Of a DNA stretch of 64,000 nucleotides, positions 16,301-24,517 are shown piece by piece (position 1 is the first letter of the stretch; every line of letters starts with the position of its first letter). Position numbers and translations under genes: made by a program. The notes below the pieces were generated by a model, which was given only the letters and a program-made list of their open reading frames with translations, made no database searches and had not been told where the DNA came from. Origin of the DNA: Thermodesulfobacteriota bacterium (GTDB lineage Bacteria > Desulfobacterota > Desulfobacteria > Desulfobacterales > JAUWMJ01); contig JAXHVO010000035.1 in NCBI GenBank assembly GCA_034189135.1, positions 1-64,000 on the forward strand, in the 5' to 3' direction.

Positions 16301-16915
16301 ATGAATAATAAATCAATCAGTTCTGAATTGATCAAGGCAACCATCCGTTTCCACGGCCACTCCTGTCCCGGTCTGGCCATCGGCATCCGAGTATCGGAGT
16401 TGGTTATGGACAGATTCGAACGATCAATGGATGAAGAAATCGTTGCGGTGGTTGAAACCGATATGTGTGCCATTGATGCCATTCAGTTCTTAACAGGCTG
16501 TACCTTTGGCAAGGGCAACTTGATCCATCTGGATCATGGGAAAAGTGCCTTTACTTTCCACCACCGGAACAAAGGGGAGTCGATACGAATCGTTACCAGA
16601 CCGAACGCCGTCAGCGATCCCGACGATGCGCTTATCAATCTAAGGAAAAAGAAGGCGAAAGAAAAACTAACCCATGAAGAACAGGAACAGCTGAAAAAAG
16701 CCATGGCGGAGCGAATAAAAAAGATCATGGAGTTAGATCTTGATAAATTATTTGAAGTGAAACCGGTACAAAGCCACTTGCCCCGTAAGGCCAGAATACT
16801 GGAAAGTATCGCCTGCCAGGAATGCGGTGAAGCAACCATGGAGTCCCGTACCCGTCGCCTTTTCGGCCGAACGCTCTGCATACCCTGTTTTAATGCTGCA
16901 GAAAAACGTATTTAA
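16301..16915 (+). CDS. fmdE: FmdE-family protein with C-terminal zinc ribbon
   Basis: 204-residue FmdE (formylmethanofuran dehydrogenase subunit E-like) protein. The N-terminal signature FHGHSCPGLAIGIRVSELVMD with Cys/His residues is clear, as are AIDAIQFLTGCTFGKGN and DHGKSAFTFHHR. The C-terminal zinc ribbon is CQECGE...CIPC. In bacteria these proteins occur away from methanogenesis, often near molybdenum or metal genes, and their exact role is unsettled. ATG 16301 is chosen because AAAGGTGG lies upstream; an in-frame GTG at 16292 overlaps that site. It converges with ubiE. Confidence 0.85.
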   Translation: MNNKSISSELIKATIRFHGHSCPGLAIGIRVSELVMDRFERSMDEEIVAVVETDMCAIDAIQFLTGCTFGKGNLIHLDHGKSAFTFHHRNKGESIRIVTRPNAVSDPDDALINLRKKKAKEKLTHEEQEQLKKAMAERIKKIMELDLDKLFEVKPVQSHLPRKARILESIACQECGEATMESRTRRLFGRTLCIPCFNAAEKRI

Positions 16916-16960
16916 GCGTTCCTCGTCATCTGGGTTTACCTCCCGATTTGATGATTTACC

Positions 16961-17695
16961 CTAGATTTTTTTCGCCAGATGAATGACCGCTATGCCATTG
17001 GTGAGTTTTCGGTAAGTGACGTGAAAAAATCCAATGTCCTGGAGGATAGCCTTAAGTTCATAAGGTAAGGGAAAGGCTCGTATGGACTCTGGAAGGTGGG
17101 TGTAAGCCTGCACTGAACCGGTTATCGCTTTACCCAGCAGAGGAATCACCTGAAATGAGTAATAATTATAAAGCAGGCGAAACAACGGCGAGACCGGCTT
17201 GGAAAATTCCAGGCACATCATCTTTCCTCCTGGCTTCAAAACACGATACATTTCTTTAAATCCTGTTTTCATATCCATCACATTGCGAATTCCAAACCCC
17301 ACCATGGCTGCATCAAAGCTATCGTCTTGAAAAGAAAGTTGCTGAACATCTCCCTGAATATATTGAATACGCTTTCGCAGCGGCAAATTATTTTTTTTGA
17401 ACCTGCCTGCATTTATCATGGCTCTGGAAAAGTCATACAGGGTTACATCACCTTGCGGTCTCACGGCTTTGTCAGCCAAAACCGCAAGGTCCCCGGTACC
17501 GCCGCATACATCAAGAACCTTATCCCCGTCATTTAGGCTCAGCATGCGAACCGCTATTTTTTTCCAGATATGATGAATTCCAAAGCTTAACAGGGTATTC
17601 ATCATATCATACTTTAGCGCTACTGAATTAAAATAGCCGCGAATCAATCGGGACTTTTCCCGGGTGTCGATTGTGTTGGGGTCAAATTTTGCCAT
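16961..17695 (-). CDS. ubiE: Demethylmenaquinone/2-polyprenyl benzoquinol methyltransferase
   Basis: 244-residue UbiE/MenG methyltransferase, which carries out the last (C-methylation) step of menaquinone synthesis. Visible signatures: YDMMNTLLSFGIHHIWKK, motif I VLDVCGGTGDLAVL, VGFGIRNVMD and the family end LEFSKP...YNYYSFQVIPLLGKAITGS. In a sulfate reducer the product would be menaquinone (menG function). The gene is alone on its strand; a hairpin element (17850-18091) lies 154 bp before its start in the same orientation. Confidence 0.92.
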   Translation of the reverse strand: MAKFDPNTIDTREKSRLIRGYFNSVALKYDMMNTLLSFGIHHIWKKIAVRMLSLNDGDKVLDVCGGTGDLAVLADKAVRPQGDVTLYDFSRAMINAGRFKKNNLPLRKRIQYIQGDVQQLSFQDDSFDAAMVGFGIRNVMDMKTGFKEMYRVLKPGGKMMCLEFSKPVSPLFRLLYNYYSFQVIPLLGKAITGSVQAYTHLPESIRAFPLPYELKAILQDIGFFHVTYRKLTNGIAVIHLAKKI

Positions 17696-17849
17696 ATTTT
17701 ATTCAGGACCCGATGAGGTGGCAAAGGCTGCCTGCTTGGAAACCTTTCTGCCAGCAGAGGAATGAGTATAATCAATTGGCTGAGGGTTCGGTAAGTTCCT
17801 TATCCATAGCCTTTTTTGTGAACCGTTTGAGCTTTAATATTTGTTAGTG

Positions 17850-18091
17850 GTTCATCCGCAGAAGCGCCCATTTGCCCGTATCAGCCTTAACAAATAAAAC
17901 CAGCACTCTGTACACGCCCCCTATCTTCTCAGTTAAATCCATACAGGCAGAGACGATCAACGCTGCCGTAGGGTTCTGTCCCTTGGGGCTGGTTCAAATC
18001 GAATCTCAGTCCGCCTAGGCGGACCGAACGCCAGTTTCTCGAAATCATTGTTACGGCTGATACGGGCAAATGGACGCTTCTCCGGATGAAC
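17850..18091 (-). repeat. Hairpin element B (44-bp inverted ends, conserved core)
   Basis: Inverted ends at 17850-17893 and 18048-18091 match at 41 of 44 positions (outer end GTTCATCCG, inner end TAACAA). Their sequence is unrelated to the ends of element A apart from the innermost TTAACAA/TAACAA. The 154-nt interior, read on the minus strand, contains the same core as element A (about 17905-17990), including GGCAGCGTTGATCG and AAGATAGGGGG, plus an extra palindrome GTCCGCCTAGGCGGAC. It lies upstream of ubiE on the same strand. Different outer stems that each keep pairing imply selection for the hairpin. Confidence 0.75.
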
Positions 18092-18200
18092 TGAGTGGGA
18101 ATTAAAAAAATCCCCGATCCCTCAAATTAGCTAATGCGATGTCCCAGTTTGACTAAAAGAGGCCGGGGTTGTTCGGGTTTAAAGTCGTGGGCGGTCCAGA

Positions 18201-18548
18201 TTATGCGCATCCTTCCTTTTTGAGAAGCTCATTATACCAGTTGGCGAAATCAAGCATGGCAAGATAGCGTTCATCGCCGTTTATTATACCAATACAAATA
18301 TCCACCACCCCCCTGCCGTATGCGTTGCTGTATTCTTCATGACTGGTCTGTTGGAGAAACTCTCTAATAAGCATCTGGCTGGTGCGTTTTGTTTTATCTT
18401 TACGAATATCAATGGGGTCTTTCGGTTCCTGAAACGGATCCCATTGGTCAAATCCCTTTTTAAGAATATGTTTTTGCCTTCGCGGTGACATGCTGTCAAA
18501 AACTGCTTTTTTTCGCTTTTCAGCATCTTTAATAGAAAATTCTGCCAT
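18201..18548 (-). CDS. Hypothetical protein
   Basis: 115-residue soluble, charged protein with no family I recognise. It opens MAEFSIKDAEKRKKAVFDSM and contains PRRQKHILKKGFDQWDPF, QMLIREFL and a C-terminal AMLDFANWYNELLKKEG helix. The whole chain appears helical. The start is ATG 18548, preceded by AAAGGAG at 6 nt. It follows the YkgJ-like gene by 34 nt on the same strand, so it belongs to the end of the mnmE-side operon. Function unknown. Confidence 0.7.
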   Translation of the reverse strand: MAEFSIKDAEKRKKAVFDSMSPRRQKHILKKGFDQWDPFQEPKDPIDIRKDKTKRTSQMLIREFLQQTSHEEYSNAYGRGVVDICIGIINGDERYLAMLDFANWYNELLKKEGCA

Positions 18549-18582
18549 CCCCAACTCCTTTAAACTCGCCCTGGTTTGCGGT

Positions 18583-19236
18583 TTAATCTTTCTTTAACCC
18601 CAGATATTCCTCATCATATACCGTAAGAAGCGCCATGGAAAGTGGAACCAGCATATCCACCAATTTTATATATTCAGTTTTTATTTCCTTTACAAATTCC
18701 GCAGAAATCTGCTGAAGCTTGGAATGGATGATGTCCAGATTAACCGTTGGGTATTTTTCGCCTTTAATAAAGGCCGATTTACCGCAAGTATGCCCAACGC
18801 CGCCTATGGATGTCGGTATTCCATAAAACCGACAAGTAATCGGCCGGTATTCATACAGGTCACAAGCATCTTTATCATTAAGTAACGGACATCTCACTCG
18901 TTCCTCGGCCAGCATGGCAAGTATTTCATTCTCTACGCTGCCTGCCGCCAATTTCTTATACGCGTTTCTCTTTATTTTATGAAGTTGACGATCGATATTG
19001 TTTGCCTTGTTTATAATCAGCTCCCTGGCATTTCCTGTTATCTTTTCGTTGAATTTCTGGTTTATATAAATGGCCTCGATTAAAGTAAGGTCAAATATGG
19101 CGTAACAGCAGTCCGCACATTCAATCTTGCACTTCACGCAGTCAGGATGGGCTTGAGACACACGCTCAAAGACATCATCTGCTGCCTTTGCCAATTCTTT
19201 ATATTTTTTAAAAAAAGGTTCAAAATTTATCTCCAT
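18583..19236 (-). CDS. YkgJ-family cysteine cluster protein
   Basis: 217-residue protein with the zinc/iron-chelating cysteine cluster of the YkgJ/CxxCxxCC family: CVKCKIECADCC at about residues 35-46 and CDLYEYRPITCRFYGIP at about 126-142. Members are thought to bind Fe-S or zinc; their role is unsettled. Same strand as mnmE (51-nt gap), probably cotranscribed. Confidence 0.82.
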   Translation of the reverse strand: MEINFEPFFKKYKELAKAADDVFERVSQAHPDCVKCKIECADCCYAIFDLTLIEAIYINQKFNEKITGNARELIINKANNIDRQLHKIKRNAYKKLAAGSVENEILAMLAEERVRCPLLNDKDACDLYEYRPITCRFYGIPTSIGGVGHTCGKSAFIKGEKYPTVNLDIIHSKLQQISAEFVKEIKTEYIKLVDMLVPLSMALLTVYDEEYLGLKKD

Positions 19237-19287
19237 TAACGGACTCCCCTTTTATGGGTTAATTTTTCAATTGTTTCACGTGAAACA

Positions 19288-20691
19288 TCATTTGCCGATA
19301 CAAAACTTTTCAAATATTCTTTCTACTATTTCTTCTTTAACCGAAACCCCCAATATTTTGCCCAGTGAATCGATTGCTTCCTGAAAATCGATGGCTATCA
19401 GTTCAAGAGACGTTTCTTCTCCTTCCAAGCATTTTTTAGCCCTTGATAACGCTTGCATAGACTTTTCAATTTCCTTTTTATGCCTGATATTTGGTATGAT
19501 TGCACTGTTTGGATCAATCGCCCCTTCTCCTGTGAACATTTTGAAAATGACCCTGTTTAATTGATCAATGCCTTTGTTGTACAAAGCTGATATTTGTACC
19601 GTTTTTATTGCATGCCAACTTTCGGGTATTTTGATCATTCCGTTTTTATTTACAAGATCAATTTTATTGATCACAATAATCTTTTTTTTATGTGTTAACT
19701 CTTGGAATATTTTTTCGTCCTCTTCGGTCAACGGCCAGCTTGCATCGATCATAAACAGCACAATGTCCGCTAGCTTAATTTGTTCATAGGCTTTTTCTAT
19801 TCCAAGCACCTCCACCGTATCTTTTGTATTGTGCAGTCCGGCGGTATCACTAATAATTGCCGGTATGCCATTTATTTTGATTGTTTCTTCGATTATATCC
19901 CTGGTGGTTCCGGGCAAAGCGGTCACAATGGCTCTTTCCTTGTTGGCCATCCTGTTCATAAGGCTCGATTTTCCCACATTGGGTTTTCCCGCCACAACGA
20001 GTCTAATTCCATCTTTATATACCTGTCCGGATTGAAAATTGTTTAGCAGCTGTGTCAGCGGTGTGACAAGGTCGGCTTTAATTCTACCTTTTATGGTCTC
20101 TTTATCTAAACTCTCAATCTCTTCTTCAGGAAAATCGATTCCGGCTTCTATCATACACAAAAGCTGTATCACATTTTCCCTTATTGAGCCTATCTTGGTT
20201 TTAAGCTTTCCTTCTATTTGCGAATTTGCGATCTCAAGCGATTTCTCCGATTTTGCATTAATAATGTCAATCACCGCCTCTGCCTGGGTCAGATCAATTC
20301 TCCCGTTTAGAAATGCTCTTTTGGTGAATTCTCCAGGTTGCGCAAGTCTCGCCCCGTTTTTTAGCACCAGCCCAATAATTTCATTTAAAGCAACGATTCC
20401 GGAATGTGCGTTTATCTCAACCACATCCTCTCTGGTATAGGAGTTCGGTGCCTTCATGACCGTAAGCAGGACTTCATCGATTTTTTTATTTTTTTCCTTA
20501 TCTACAATGTTTCCCAAATAGAGCCGGTGTGATTCGAATTTTTTTTTATCTTTTTTTTGCCTTTTTATAAAAATGGATTCTGCAATAGGCAGCGCGTCTT
20601 TGCCGGAAATCTTAATGATTCCTATTCCGCCGCTTCCCAAAGGGGTTGCCACCGCCGTTATGGTCGAATCGTTCATCTTGGCTATATTCAC
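19288..20691 (-). CDS. mnmE: tRNA-5-carboxymethylaminomethyl-U34 synthesis GTPase
   Basis: 467-residue MnmE (TrmE). It has the N-terminal formyl-THF-binding domain (TAVATPLGSGGIGIIKISG), the inserted G domain with GKPNVGKSSLMNR (G1, about residue 230), DTAGLH (G3) and NKID (G4), and the invariant C-terminal CIGK. It acts with MnmG to modify U34 of several tRNAs. Position next to jag/yidC/rnpA/rpmH is the classic order. A Met at residue 6 is an alternative start. Confidence 0.95.
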   Translation of the reverse strand: MNIAKMNDSTITAVATPLGSGGIGIIKISGKDALPIAESIFIKRQKKDKKKFESHRLYLGNIVDKEKNKKIDEVLLTVMKAPNSYTREDVVEINAHSGIVALNEIIGLVLKNGARLAQPGEFTKRAFLNGRIDLTQAEAVIDIINAKSEKSLEIANSQIEGKLKTKIGSIRENVIQLLCMIEAGIDFPEEEIESLDKETIKGRIKADLVTPLTQLLNNFQSGQVYKDGIRLVVAGKPNVGKSSLMNRMANKERAIVTALPGTTRDIIEETIKINGIPAIISDTAGLHNTKDTVEVLGIEKAYEQIKLADIVLFMIDASWPLTEEDEKIFQELTHKKKIIVINKIDLVNKNGMIKIPESWHAIKTVQISALYNKGIDQLNRVIFKMFTGEGAIDPNSAIIPNIRHKKEIEKSMQALSRAKKCLEGEETSLELIAIDFQEAIDSLGKILGVSVKEEIVERIFEKFCIGK

Positions 20692-20974
20692 ATCTAAGCG
20701 TATAATGTTACAGTAATTTTCAAAAATATGTTCCCTTTACAATGAGGAAACTGTCTGACTGTATGCATGTTTTCAGGTGAACACAAATCCATCAGTATTT
20801 TTTGCTGGTTTTCTGCCGCCGGAGGGTTAAAATATGAGTCTGACACAGCAAAGACAGGCGATGCATTTAGCAGGTCCGACGCTAAAATCGATCATGCTCA
20901 CCCATTGAAAAGTTCTTTTTTAACGCCTTATTTATTGATAATGAATTTTTGCAATTGCTTGCCGGGAATACCGC
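20692..20974. other. Gap between jag and mnmE with protein-like fragments
   Basis: No intact gene. On the minus strand, 20827-20901 reads V-SMIDFSVGPAKCIACLCCV before a stop, resembling the first cysteines of a 4Fe-4S ferredoxin (CxxCxxC). An overlapping frame reads NASPVFAVSDSYFNPPAAEN without a start codon. Either may be a relic of a deleted gene; neither is called. Confidence 0.3.
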
Positions 20975-21733
20975 TTAATTTGCTTTTTCAATCTTAGCTT
21001 GAACCATTTCTTTCTTTTGATAAGAACTCTTTTTAGGAAATATCACAATTTTTCTTAATATCCCTTCCCCCTTGCTTTTTGTTCCCACCTCTTTATCGCT
21101 TTTTAAAGTGATATGAATGATTCTCCTATCGTGTGCGTTCATCTCTCCCACTGATACCGGTTTTCCAAACCTTTTGCATTTATCTGCCAGACGCTTTGCC
21201 AGGCTTTTCAGATAGGAATTTCTTTTTTCCACATACCCTTCAACATCCACCCGTGTTCTGCTTCTCTTTTCATTTTTTTTATTAATCGCTTTATCCACGA
21301 TCAGTTGGATCGCTTCCAGTGTTCTTCCTCTTTTGCCGATTAATAAAGCAGAGTTTCCGCCAACCACATTAAATACTGTTTTATTTTTCCTTTGCTGGAT
21401 TTCTATTTTAGCATCATCTGTGATCGAATCGACTATTTTTTGCAAAACATCCATTCCTGTTTTGATATTGGTCTTTCTTATTTCGTTTTCCTTAATTCCG
21501 TGATCGTCAATTCCATCCTTTTTTTTCTCCGCCTGTTCTACTTTCGGCTTTTTCTCGGCTGAAATCGAAACCTCTATTTTGGCTTTTTTTCTTCCGGCCA
21601 ATCCAAAAATTCCCGTTGATCCATAAGATATCACTTTATACTTTATGTTTTCTTTATCTATTTTGAGCTTACCACATGCTTTTTTTACCGCCTGCTCGAT
21701 ATTTTTCCCTTCAAATTCAATATAAGACGTCAT
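20975..21733 (-). CDS. jag: Jag/KhpB RNA-binding protein
   Basis: 252-residue protein with the three Jag domains: Jag_N (residues 1-50, MTSYIEFEGKNIEQAVKKAC), a KH domain (about 110-180, with LLIGKRGRTLEAIQLIVDKA) and R3H (about 185-245, containing AHDRRIIHITL). A lysine/glutamate-rich linker joins the first two. It binds RNA and is linked to envelope growth; it often follows yidC, as here (14-nt gap). Confidence 0.92.
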   Translation of the reverse strand: MTSYIEFEGKNIEQAVKKACGKLKIDKENIKYKVISYGSTGIFGLAGRKKAKIEVSISAEKKPKVEQAEKKKDGIDDHGIKENEIRKTNIKTGMDVLQKIVDSITDDAKIEIQQRKNKTVFNVVGGNSALLIGKRGRTLEAIQLIVDKAINKKNEKRSRTRVDVEGYVEKRNSYLKSLAKRLADKCKRFGKPVSVGEMNAHDRRIIHITLKSDKEVGTKSKGEGILRKIVIFPKKSSYQKKEMVQAKIEKAN

Positions 21734-21747
21734 GTATGACCCCCGTA

Positions 21748-23436
21748 CTATGCATTCTTCTTGGTTATATAATGCTGCTGTGCCATAGATAGTATATTAT
21801 TTACCAGCCAGTATAAAACAAGCCCGGATGAAAAATTAATAAAAATGACTGTGAATATGATCGGCATAAACATCATCATTTTAGCCTGAGCCGCATCACC
21901 CATCGGGGGTGACATCTTCTGCTGAAGCAACATCGAGGCTCCCATAATAATGGTCAAAACCGGAATACCGTAAGGCGGCTGCATGAATGGAATTGAAAAA
22001 TCAAAGCTGAAAAGCCGGTCAGGAGCGGACAGATCGTTTATCCATAAAAAAAACGGCGCGTGTCTGAGCTCAATGGCCTCATACAGCATCCTATAAAGGG
22101 CAAAAAATACCGGAATCTGCACCACCATGGGCAGACACCCTCCCACCGGATTTATTTTATAGGTTTTGTATAAAGCCATCACCTCCTGATTCATCTTTTT
22201 CTTATCATTTTTATACTTTTCTTTTATTTCGGCCATTAACGGCTGTATCTTTTTCATTTCGCCCATAGATTTATAGCTCTTGGTTCCCAGCGGCCATAAC
22301 AATATTTTGGTGAGGATCGTTAAAATAATAATAGCGATGCCATAATTTTGAATCACATTATCGTGCAGAAAATTCATTATCCACAAACACGGCTTGGCCA
22401 ATATATCAAACATCCCAAAATCAATCGCTTTTTCCAAACGATGACCGGTTTGTTTTAAAACTTTCATGCTTTTAGGCCCTAAAAACAGCTTATACTCCAC
22501 TTTTTTCATCGTTCCCGGATTTACCCGAGTACTTGGTAAAATATATTGGGCTTTAAGCATATTGTCTTTAAATAAAAGCCTCATCACCCCTTCCGGTGAA
22601 TCGCTACCGTTTCCCGTCAGAATGCTAGACATGAAATACCGATCCTGCAAAGCGATCCATTTGAAGGTTCCGGAAAATATGTTTTGCTCTTCTATTTTTT
22701 TTACTTTTATTTGTTCAAGTTTATTATTTATCAGTGCACTCGGCCCCTCAAATCCATACATGGCTTTTTCTTGCTTAAAATACTTTATCAAAGAAAGTCT
22801 TAGTTTATCCTCAAAGGCTTGGCCCGATCCATTTTTTATATTAATACTAAGTCCGATGGTGTATTCATTGGGTGAAAAGGAAAATATTTTTTCAAAAATA
22901 ATTCCTTCCGGTGATTCCCATGAAAAACCAATTTCTCTTTTGGCGTTAACCACATCAACCGTATTCTCCTGTAACTGGCTCAAAAAAACGGCCTGTTCTA
23001 TTCCTTCAATACTGTTTCCTTCAAGCCCGAGAATAACGTTTCCCTGTTGATTTTTTTTTACGATAATTTCTTTATAGGGAGAATCTTTTTCCACTGTCTC
23101 CCTGTATTTTTTTAACACAAAGCTTCTAAATAATGCTCCCTTTTCCGATATCTTTACTGAATATAATGGGGTGTGAACCGTTATTATTCTGCCTGCTTTT
23201 TCTTTTGTTGGCTCCTGTTGTTTCTTTTCAACAACTTCTTTTGCAATTGCTCTGTCTTTTTCTGTTTCAATCGCCTTTACATAGGGTTTCTCTTGTGTGG
23301 TTGTTTTCTCTGTTTGGCTTACTTTTTCTTTTTTTTCCCGCTGTTGTACTTTTTCTTTAGGGGAAAAGAAAAATTCCCAGGCTAAAAATATGATCACAGA
23401 AAGCGCAATTGCTAATATTACCCTGCCTTGTTCCAT
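21748..23436 (-). CDS. yidC: Membrane protein insertase YidC
   Basis: 562-residue Gram-negative-type YidC. It has an N-terminal membrane segment (ILAIALSVIIFLAWEFFF), a Lys/Glu/Gln-rich linker, the large periplasmic beta-sandwich domain (about 85-350) and the five-helix insertase core (NYGIAIIILTILTKILLWPLG; GCLPMVVQIPVFFALYRML; LVLYWLVNNILSMAQQ). It inserts proteins into the inner membrane with or without SecYEG. Part of the rpmH-rnpA-yidD-yidC-jag-mnmE operon; a 150-nt gap separates it from yidD. Confidence 0.96.
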   Translation of the reverse strand: MEQGRVILAIALSVIIFLAWEFFFSPKEKVQQREKKEKVSQTEKTTTQEKPYVKAIETEKDRAIAKEVVEKKQQEPTKEKAGRIITVHTPLYSVKISEKGALFRSFVLKKYRETVEKDSPYKEIIVKKNQQGNVILGLEGNSIEGIEQAVFLSQLQENTVDVVNAKREIGFSWESPEGIIFEKIFSFSPNEYTIGLSINIKNGSGQAFEDKLRLSLIKYFKQEKAMYGFEGPSALINNKLEQIKVKKIEEQNIFSGTFKWIALQDRYFMSSILTGNGSDSPEGVMRLLFKDNMLKAQYILPSTRVNPGTMKKVEYKLFLGPKSMKVLKQTGHRLEKAIDFGMFDILAKPCLWIMNFLHDNVIQNYGIAIIILTILTKILLWPLGTKSYKSMGEMKKIQPLMAEIKEKYKNDKKKMNQEVMALYKTYKINPVGGCLPMVVQIPVFFALYRMLYEAIELRHAPFFLWINDLSAPDRLFSFDFSIPFMQPPYGIPVLTIIMGASMLLQQKMSPPMGDAAQAKMMMFMPIIFTVIFINFSSGLVLYWLVNNILSMAQQHYITKKNA

Positions 23437-23587
23437 GTTTATCTCCTATTACTTCATTGCCAACGAAGACATTTAAACACATCTCCATTGGAAGTCTTTG
23501 CTTTTCACTTTCGGATTAGGTTAAAATGCGAAGGTCTCTGTATCTTAAGGTCCTTTTATAAAACATGTCTCTATTTATAATAAAATA

Positions 23588-23818
23588 CTACGGTACAGGA
23601 TCAATTCCGCCTGGATTAAATGGGTGACACCGCAAAATTCTTTTTAAACCAAGGTAGACTCCTTTGGCCAGACCATAACGTTTTATAGCCTGATAGGTGT
23701 ATTCAGAGCAGGTTGGGTAAAATCTGCAGGTAGGGCCAAGAATTGGTGATACCAAATATTGATAGGCTTTGATACTAACCAGGAAAGGCAATAAAAATAA
23801 TCGTTTAATGATTTTCAC
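23588..23818 (-). CDS. yidD: Membrane protein insertion efficiency factor YidD
   Basis: 76-residue YidD with the signatures [17 protein letters not shown] and GGIDPVP at the end. The start is taken as GTG 23818 ([12 protein letters not shown]), which has AGGAG just upstream and gives the normal length. An in-frame ATG 13 codons earlier would add an unusual extension and deepen the overlap with rnpA. With this start it overlaps the rnpA stop by 14 nt, the usual arrangement. Confidence 0.9.
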   Translation of the reverse strand: MKIIKRLFLLPFLVSIKAYQYLVSPILGPTCRFYPTCSEYTYQAIKRYGLAKGVYLGLKRILRCHPFNPGGIDPVP

Positions 23819-24161
23819 TCCTAGGTATTTTTTTAAACATGCTGTCCAGTGATTCAAAAATCATATCTGCCGGAATTTCTGCTGCCTTTTTTTTCGCTAT
23901 TACATGAATATCCATAAACTCTGCAATTTTATCCCGGTTCATTCTGAAGTGTTCACGGATTAACCGTTTTATTTTGTTGCGTTGTATTGCATTTCCGATT
24001 TTTTTGCTTACCGTAATGCCGATTCGCTGTTTCTCGAATCTTCCGCCAAAATAAATGACAATAAAATTCCTGTCCTGAATTTTTGTTCCGCATTTTTGCA
24101 GTTGCAAAAATTCTCCCCGCTTCAATAGTTTGTCTTTCTTTTTAAAGGAGAATTTCTTCAA
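23805..24161 (-). CDS. rnpA: Ribonuclease P protein component
   Basis: 118-residue RnpA, the protein subunit of RNase P that matures tRNA 5' ends. The family core is present: [44 protein letters not shown] with the RNR-type basic motif, and DIHVIAKK. It follows rpmH by 70 nt. Confidence 0.94.
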   Translation of the reverse strand: MKKFSFKKKDKLLKRGEFLQLQKCGTKIQDRNFIVIYFGGRFEKQRIGITVSKKIGNAIQRNKIKRLIREHFRMNRDKIAEFMDIHVIAKKKAAEIPADMIFESLDSMFKKIPRSENH

Positions 24162-24231
24162 ACTCCGCGGTTCCTATACTATCTAGTTGTTTTTACAGCT
24201 TTTTTGGAACCCTTCGATGGCTATTCCCTGG

Positions 24232-24366
24232 CTATGCGGCTAAACGAGCCCTTCCTCTTGCCCTTCTTCTGTTGATAATTTTCCTTCCTTGCTTGGTGGA
24301 CATTCTTTTCATAAAACCGTGTGTTCTGGCACGCTTAATCCTGCTTGGCTGATATGTTCGTTTCAT
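24232..24366 (-). CDS. rpmH: 50S ribosomal protein L34
   Basis: A 44-residue frame: [18 protein letters not shown], then [20 protein letters not shown] and RARLAA. This is the complete L34 consensus, a basic protein of the large ribosomal subunit. It heads the rnpA-yidD-yidC operon. A GGATACAATT spacer precedes the ATG; the Shine-Dalgarno sequence is AAAAGGAT. Confidence 0.96.
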   Translation of the reverse strand: MKRTYQPSRIKRARTHGFMKRMSTKQGRKIINRRRARGRARLAA

Positions 24367-24464
24367 AATTGTATCCTTTTAATTATACTTGTATGCTATA
24401 AACGGTTGGTTTCTATCTGTTGAAGAATTTTTATCCTTTTTAATAATTAAACATATTAATCAAT

Positions 24465-24493
24465 CATATACATTTTTGTATGTCAATAGTCAA
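24465..24493 (-). promoter_or_regulatory. Candidate promoter of the rpmH operon
   Basis: On the minus strand TTGACT (24488-24493), a 17-nt spacer and TATATG (24465-24470), within an AT-rich gap between the RNase G stop and rpmH. The leader would be about 90 nt. A weak hairpin GAAAGG/CCTTTC near 24498-24520 may end the upstream transcript. Confidence 0.45.
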
Positions 24494-24517
24494 AATGAAA
24501 GGTTGGCTTTTTCCTTT

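Noticed and set aside
15988-18091. fmdE-ubiE as cargo of a composite transposon with elements A and B as its ends
   Set aside because: The outer stems of A and B differ completely, so they cannot be a matched pair of transposon ends from one event. No transposase is present.
20767-20997. Plus-strand 76-codon frame between mnmE and jag
   Set aside because: It runs into the 3' end of jag on the other strand, has no Shine-Dalgarno sequence and no recognisable motif.
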